Positions 59,986-64,000 of a DNA stretch of 64,000 bases are shown here, in pieces (positions within the stretch are counted from its first letter, which is position 1; every line of letters starts with the position of its first letter). The notes beneath the pieces were generated by a model. It was not told where the DNA came from. It did not search any database and was given only the letters and a program-made list of their open reading frames with translations. The DNA comes from Halomarina salina (lineage in GTDB: Archaea; Halobacteriota; Halobacteria; Halobacteriales; Haloarculaceae). The position numbers and the translations under genes are program-made. The stretch covers positions 310,001 to 374,000 of the forward strand of contig NZ_JALLGW010000002.1 of assembly GCF_023074835.1 (NCBI RefSeq), in the 5' to 3' direction.

Positions 59986-60399
59986 TCAGGCGACGAGCTT
60001 GCCGTGCTCGACCTTCAGACACCGGTCCTGGACGAAGTTGCGGCCCGACTCCTCGACGCGCTCGCCGGCCTCGTCGTCGCGGATGCCGAGCTGGCACCAG
60101 ACGGTGTCGACGTCGTCGCGTTCGAGCACCCCGTCGACGATGCCCGACACCTCGTCGCTCGGCCGGAACACGTCGACCATGTCTATCTCCTCCTCGACGT
60201 CGGCCAGCGAGTCGTACGCCTCACGGCCGAGCACCTCGTCGGCGTAGGGGTTCACTGGAATCACCTCGTACCCGCGCTCCTGCATGTACTTCGGGATCTC
60301 GTGGGCCTCCTTGCCGGGCGTGGCGGAACAGCCGACGACGGCGATGGTGGTCGTCGACTCGAGTACCTCCCGGAGTTCGTCGTTCGACTGGATGGGCAT
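59986..60399 (-). CDS. CoA-binding domain protein
   Basis: A 137-residue single-domain protein: the Rossmann-like TTTIAVVGCSATPGKEAHEIP start, VIPVNPYADEVLG, and VDTVWCQLGIRDDEA with a Cys in the middle. This matches the CoA-binding family (PF13380) in length and order. The Cys could form a disulfide with CoA. It may sense CoA or nucleotides in the cell. It converges with the coiled-coil gene. Confidence 0.9.
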   Translation of the reverse strand: MPIQSNDELREVLESTTTIAVVGCSATPGKEAHEIPKYMQERGYEVIPVNPYADEVLGREAYDSLADVEEEIDMVDVFRPSDEVSGIVDGVLERDDVDTVWCQLGIRDDEAGERVEESGRNFVQDRCLKVEHGKLVA

Positions 60400-60513
60400 A
60401 CCCTACGTAGCGCCGCTGGCGAGAAAAGCGTCGTGGGGGTGTGCGCGCTCCGGGTCTCGGTGCTGGCGAGCGGAACCTGCTGGGGAGCGGGCGTCCGACC
60501 CCGAGCACTCCGT

Positions 60514-61377
60514 TCAGAGGCCGAGCGGGGCGACCCTGCCGACGACGAACGCGGCCGCCGCGAGGAACATCCCGTACTTCAGGTGCTCCTGGGCGGCTGT
60601 CGGGTCGGAGTAGCTCTCCGCGGCCGCACCGAGCATCACGAGGTCGGCCGGGACGACGACCAGCAGGTAGCCCAGGCCGAACGTCTCGCGAACGTACGGC
60701 ACGGGACTGGCGAGGACGGCGACGACGAGCGCCACGGTGCCGACGACGAGCGCCGACCGCTCGCCGATGGCGATGGGGAGCGTGTTCAACCCCTCCTCGC
60801 GGTCACCTGCGAGGTCCTCGACGTCCTTGACCACCTCGCGAGTGAACGTCGAGAGCGCCGCCAGCGCGGCGAGGACGCCCACCGTCGTCAGTCCCGCCTG
60901 GCCGCTGTGGACCGCCGCGCCGCCGAAGAGGAACGTGCTCCCGCCGAGGTAGGCGACGACGAGGTTGCCGACGCCCGGCAGTCCCTTGAACCACTCCGTG
61001 TAGACGACCAGCGCGACGAGGTTGAACGTCGCGATGGCGATGGCGAGCAGGGGGAGCGTCAGGGCGAGCGCGATTGCGGCGACGAACAGCGCGACGCTGA
61101 ACCAGAGCGCGCCACGGGCGGAGACGGCACCGCGCGGGATGGCCCGCTCGGGGGCGTTGATGGCGTCGATGTCCCGGTCGAAGTAGTCGTTGATGGCGTT
61201 GCCCGCGCCGACGGCGAAGACCGTGGCGAGCGTCGCGGCCGCTGCTTCGAGCGGGTACTCGGAGACGCCCCCGGCCTCGACGCCGGCGATGAAGGCTCCG
61301 ATGAGCGTGAGCGCACCCGCGGCCACGGCGTTGACCGGTCGGGTGAGGTCGAGCAGCCCCCGGAGCGTCTCGCGCAT
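60514..61377 (-). CDS. Geranylgeranylglyceryl-phosphate geranylgeranyltransferase (DGGGP synthase)
   Basis: A 287-residue UbiA-type enzyme. It has nine-helix architecture, the first Asp-rich loop NAINDYFDRDIDAINAPERAIP after helix two, and the second VVKDVEDLAGDREEGLNTLP. These are the archaeal DGGGP synthase pattern. It adds the second geranylgeranyl chain to make the archaeal membrane lipid core. It complements the prenyl diphosphate synthase at 11151. It stands alone and is divergent from tRNA-Arg. Confidence 0.94.
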   Translation of the reverse strand: MRETLRGLLDLTRPVNAVAAGALTLIGAFIAGVEAGGVSEYPLEAAAATLATVFAVGAGNAINDYFDRDIDAINAPERAIPRGAVSARGALWFSVALFVAAIALALTLPLLAIAIATFNLVALVVYTEWFKGLPGVGNLVVAYLGGSTFLFGGAAVHSGQAGLTTVGVLAALAALSTFTREVVKDVEDLAGDREEGLNTLPIAIGERSALVVGTVALVVAVLASPVPYVRETFGLGYLLVVVPADLVMLGAAAESYSDPTAAQEHLKYGMFLAAAAFVVGRVAPLGL

Positions 61378-61510
61378 ACGACGTTCCAGAGAGGGGCGGG
61401 CGATAAAGGACGCGAAACCGTGTTTGCGAGGGAGTTGCGTGGTAGTCTCTGTCGCCGAGTGCTGGAAGATGAATAGAGTTAAACCGCTCGTGGCGCTCGA
61501 TACGGATACA

Positions 61511-61585
61511 GGGCGCTTAGCTCAGCCTGGACAGAGTGACTGGCTTCGGACCAGTTTGTCGGGGGTTCGAATCCCTCAGCGCCCG
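61511..61585 (+). tRNA. tRNA-Arg (TCG)
   Basis: The 75-nt sequence folds as a cloverleaf: acceptor GGGCGCT/AGCGCCC, anticodon stem ACTGG/CCAGT with loop CTTCGGA (anticodon TCG, reading CGA), T-loop TTCGAAT and discriminator G. No CCA is encoded. Four further T-arm plus acceptor 3' pieces follow within 400 nt. Confidence 0.95.
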
Positions 61586-62022
61586 TTCTGCGTGTCGCGA
61601 ACGAACGTGAGCGACCGCAAACGCACCGTCGAGGGATTCGAAGCAGAGAGCGAACGCAGTGAGCGACCGTGGTTCGAATCCCTCAGCGCCCGTTTTCCCA
61701 CGAACGACGTGAGCAGTGAAAACGGTACCTGAGCGGTTCGAATAGCGAGGACGCGCGGAGCCAAGCGAGCACGTCCGAGTGGAGTTCGAATCCCTCAGCG
61801 CCCGTTCTGCGTGTCGCGAACGAACGTGAGCGACCGCAAACGCACCGTCGAGGGATTCGAAGCAGGGAGCGAGCATCGCGAGCGACCGTGGTTCGAATCC
61901 CGCAGCGCCCGTTTTCCTGCGAACTACGTGAGCAGTGGAAACGGTACCTTTGGATTCGAATCAGACGAGACGCACGCAGCGAAGCGAGTACGTCTCGGCG
62001 TAGTTCGAATCCAAAGGTACCG
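61586..62022 (+). repeat. A-B-A-B array of hairpin elements carrying tRNA-Arg 3' ends
   Basis: Two units alternate. A (from about 61577 and 61794, 107 nt) has the same first 74 nt in both copies and holds a hairpin with GAGGGATTCGAA/TTCGAATCCCTC arms (61631-61642 with 61673-61684, perfect). B (from about 61684 and 61901) has a CGTTTTC/GAAAACG-type hairpin and a CGAGACG/CGTCTCG inner stem. Copies of the tRNA's last about 20 nt end each unit. The last B has 19-bp perfect arms (61942-61960 with 62004-62022). Confidence 0.88.
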
Positions 62023-62149
62023 TTCGTCCTGCTGCGAATCGGACGAACCGTGATGGAAAGCCGGCTCTGGTCCCTCGTCACTTAGGGGTTCGTCCCGCTT
62101 CTGGGGTGTCCATCTCCGATACTCGACCGACACGGTTCGGATGGAAAGG

Positions 62150-62157
62150 TATATAAT
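62150..62157 (+). promoter_or_regulatory. Strong TATA box of the lipoprotein gene
   Basis: TATATAAT lies about 30 nt before the ATG at 62183, the clearest TATA box in the window. Confidence 0.6.
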
Positions 62158-62182
62158 CAGAATATTCACAAGAATCGGACAG

Positions 62183-63040
62183 ATGAGACGAACGATAGCG
62201 TCAGTTCTCGTACTCGTACTGCTGGTGACGACGGCCGGTTGTTCCAGCGTCACGGGGAGCGATTCGGCCGACGCCACTCAGACGGAGACCACCGACGGAG
62301 CGGAGGAACTCGCCGCCGACCAGACGGAGACGAGCGACGGAGACGACGAACGCACTGCGGCTCGGACGGAGACGACTGCTCGGGCGTATCCGGTCGGCTT
62401 CGACGAATCCGGTGCGGCGGAGGTCGACGCGGCGCTGGAGAACCACCTGGCGTCACTGACCGAGCAGGGGACGTTCACCGTCGTCCTCAGCGCGAACAGC
62501 TCCGTCGTGGTCGACGGCTCGGTCCAACAGGGGGGAGAGCGGGTCGCGACGCGACTCGTCGACGTGCACAACCAGCGGGCGCTGACCACCGAAGAGTGGT
62601 CCGGAGAGACGACCGAACAGTACGCCACTCGGAACGCGACGTTCGTGTACACGAACTCGTCCGACGAGCCCTACGACGTCCTGCGGGAGACGTTCAACGC
62701 CTCGAAGTCCGCCGCGAGCGACGAACTCGCGACGGTCGTCTCCAGTACCTCGTACGATGCAGTGACGACGCACGAGAACGGGTCGGTGACCTACTCGGAG
62801 GCGAGCGTGCGCCCGGGTAGTCCGCTGGCGGGGGACGACGAGATCGTCGTCGAGACGTTCTCCTCGACGATGCACGTGACGGAGTCGGGGCAGATCAGTT
62901 CGCTCAGCCTCCACATCGTGCGGGCGCTGGACGGCGGCGACTACGAGTCGGAGCTCTCGTTCGACATCACCTACCGAGACGTCGGCTCGACGACCGTCGA
63001 GGACCCCCACTGGATGGACGAACTCCGAGAGCGGCTCTGA
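62183..63040 (+). CDS. Secreted lipoprotein, function unknown (DUF7537 type)
   Basis: A 285-residue exported protein. A hydrophobic signal (residues 4-18) ends in a lipobox with Cys at about 19 (TTAGC). An acidic Thr-rich linker (about 25-75) follows, then a beta-rich domain with several Asn-x-Ser/Thr sequons (ANSSV, RNATF, TNSSD). The domain is like secreted lipoproteins that I recall as DUF7537. It may bind a ligand at the surface. It has the strongest TATA box in the window, so expression is probably high. Confidence 0.78.
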   Translation: MRRTIASVLVLVLLVTTAGCSSVTGSDSADATQTETTDGAEELAADQTETSDGDDERTAARTETTARAYPVGFDESGAAEVDAALENHLASLTEQGTFTVVLSANSSVVVDGSVQQGGERVATRLVDVHNQRALTTEEWSGETTEQYATRNATFVYTNSSDEPYDVLRETFNASKSAASDELATVVSSTSYDAVTTHENGSVTYSEASVRPGSPLAGDDEIVVETFSSTMHVTESGQISSLSLHIVRALDGGDYESELSFDITYRDVGSTTVEDPHWMDELRERL

Positions 63041-63147
63041 GGTTCGGACTCGCTGCCGGCGGTCCAGTCGACCGCTGCTCGGGTACCCAAGACGGAGTTT
63101 CGTAGGCCAGCCAACCATTCTTAACCTCAACGGTCGTCCATGAGGGT

Positions 63148-63405
63148 GTGACGAATTATCCGCTCCTCGACCTCGAACACAACGAGCCACTCATCAAAGA
63201 CCGGCTACTCTCGGTCTACGACGTCGTGAGCGTCATCGGTCGCCAGGACCTCGAACGCCAGTACGACCGGTGGCATCTGGAGCCTGCGGAGATCACACAG
63301 GCGCTCCGCTACTATCTCGACCAGGCGGGCAAGGAGGTGCAACGGCTCGACCACATCGACGCGAGCGAGGTCTCACGGACGATAGAACGCTACGAACGAG
63401 TCTGA
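63148..63405 (+). CDS. Small helical protein, function unknown
   Basis: An 85-residue protein from a GTG at 63148. It is all helical: LEHNEPLIKDRLLSVYDVV, DRWHLEPAEITQALRYYLD and ASEVSRTIERYERV. The YDVVSVIG segment suggests a small DNA/protein-binding domain, but no family is recognised. A TATA-like ATTCTTAACC lies about 27 nt upstream. It is a single gene in a region of small unknowns. Confidence 0.6.
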   Translation: MTNYPLLDLEHNEPLIKDRLLSVYDVVSVIGRQDLERQYDRWHLEPAEITQALRYYLDQAGKEVQRLDHIDASEVSRTIERYERV

Positions 63406-63473
63406 AGGAGCTGGCGAGCAGTAATCACGCGAATCGAACGGGTCCCGTGCAGCGATGGTCGCTCATGTGTGCG

Positions 63474-63483
63474 TTTAATATAA
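63474..63483 (+). promoter_or_regulatory. TATA box of the 79-residue gene
   Basis: TTTAATATAA lies about 24 nt before the GTG at 63503 and supports that start. Confidence 0.5.
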
Positions 63484-63502
63484 CGCCGTACTGCCCCGGT
63501 TC

Positions 63503-63742
63503 GTGGACAAGACAGACACGAAGACCATCGTCCGAATCAACGTCTCCGAGGGCACCGACGACTTCGTCGTCGACGAGATAGAGAGCTTCGGGGACTGGGT
63601 TCGCATCATCCCGGCGGGGCACATCGAGGTGCGGAACACCGACGAGAACTCGGAGAGCCACAAGGAGAGCGAAGAGGTGGTCTCGTTCCGCTTCCCCCGC
63701 GAGAAGGTGGACTCGATACGAGTGGTCAGAGACGAGTCGTAG
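63503..63742 (+). CDS. Small beta-rich protein, function unknown
   Basis: A 79-residue protein from a GTG start. Strands are seen in KTIVRINVSEG, WVRIIPAGHIEVRNT and VVSFRFPREKVDSIRVV, the pattern of a small antiparallel beta domain. The composition is acidic-basic balanced. I do not recognise the family. It has a strong TATA box and no adjacent partner; the next gene is on the opposite strand and partial. Confidence 0.6.
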   Translation: MDKTDTKTIVRINVSEGTDDFVVDEIESFGDWVRIIPAGHIEVRNTDENSESHKESEEVVSFRFPREKVDSIRVVRDES

Positions 63743-63788
63743 CGAGCCACCACCGACGTTCGCACGCGCCCATCGGCCGCCAGCGTCC

Positions 63789-64000
63789 CTACTCCACGAC
63801 CTCGCTCGTCTCCTCGTAGCGCTTCGCCAGTTCGACGTAGTGGTCCGCGGCGGCCGTCCACGGCGACTCGGGGACCTCCTTCACGACGCTGGCGGGCGTC
63901 CCGGCGACGAGCGTCTCCGGGGGGACGTCTGTCCCCTCGGTGACGACGCTCCCCGCGGCGACGAGCGCACGTTCGCCGACGGTCGAGTCGTCGAGGACGA
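63789..64000 (-). CDS. C-terminal part of a gamma-carbonic-anhydrase-like hexapeptide protein (partial)
   Basis: The right edge cuts this gene; about 69 C-terminal residues remain. They show the last turns of a left-handed beta helix ([26 protein letters not shown]) and an end helix ([17 protein letters not shown]), typical of gamma-carbonic anhydrase or hexapeptide transferase proteins. The metal-binding His residues lie in the missing part. The stop codon is at 63789-63791. Confidence 0.8.
   Translation of the reverse strand, partial: VLDDSTVGERALVAAGSVVTEGTDVPPETLVAGTPASVVKEVPESPWTAAADHYVELAKRYEETSEVVE

Noticed and set aside
61586-62040. CRISPR-like array
   Set aside because: The repeats are paired hairpins that copy a tRNA end and have no regular short repeat with unique spacers, and no cas gene is near.

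Overview
The window is a piece of a haloarchaeal chromosome. The evidence is the very high GC content, strongly acidic proteins, many leaderless genes with a TATA-like box about 27-30 nt before the start codon, twin-arginine rather than Sec signals on secreted proteins, and archaeal-only genes (RNase P component 4, archaeal SRP 7S RNA, archaeal lipid prenyltransferases). The species cannot be named from the sequence. About 75 genes are supported, plus an initiator tRNA, a tRNA-Arg and the SRP RNA. I see no CRISPR array, insertion sequence or replication origin.

Layout. 1-9848: a surface-glycan block with a partial GT-C-like protein, an alkaline-phosphatase-superfamily phosphodiesterase, an LPG-synthase-type flippase, a NodB deacetylase, a DUF2304 protein, two GT2 glycosyltransferases, a methyltransferase, GtrA, and a 792-residue DUF2298 (YYY) membrane protein. 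The initiator tRNA lies inside it. 10023-14440: an M42 peptidase, a polyprenyl diphosphate synthase, an M28 peptidase and a degenerate NAD-kinase-like protein. 14482-21119: a cytochrome b/Rieske respiratory operon with split cytochrome b and several small membrane partners. 21176-32240: endonuclease III, an EMC3-like insertase homologue, an acetyltransferase, glutamate dehydrogenase, acyl-CoA dehydrogenase, an alginate-lyase-like lipoprotein, a RIO-like kinase, an aldehyde dehydrogenase and an aminotransferase. 32331-39842: small unknowns, a UbiA homologue, YchF, a Tat-exported subtilase, two related tiny proteins and a bactofilin.

39922-47041: oxidase assembly (subunits III and II, a CtaA-like/CtaB fusion, a CxxC membrane protein and a Rdx/SelT-like protein). 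Subunit I is not in the window. 47080-55548: a methyltransferase, CinA-type protein, an AcoX-type NAD kinase, an AbrB-PhoU regulator, an LEA14-like surface protein followed in frame by an ORF with no start codon, and two GT4 glycosyltransferases. 55549-64000: a large non-coding inverted repeat, RNase P component 4, YhbY, MscS, SRP RNA, DGGGP synthase, tRNA-Arg with a remarkable repeat array behind it, and a partial gamma-carbonic-anhydrase-like gene at the edge.

The genes combine into three themes: envelope glycan and lipid building (two glycosyltransferase blocks, three prenyl-lipid enzymes), aerobic respiration (bc-type complex plus oxidase assembly), and RNA/protein housekeeping. The least explained signals are non-coding. 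Hairpin elements behind both tRNA genes carry a nearly identical 30-nt core, but have stems that copy the T-arm of whichever tRNA they follow.
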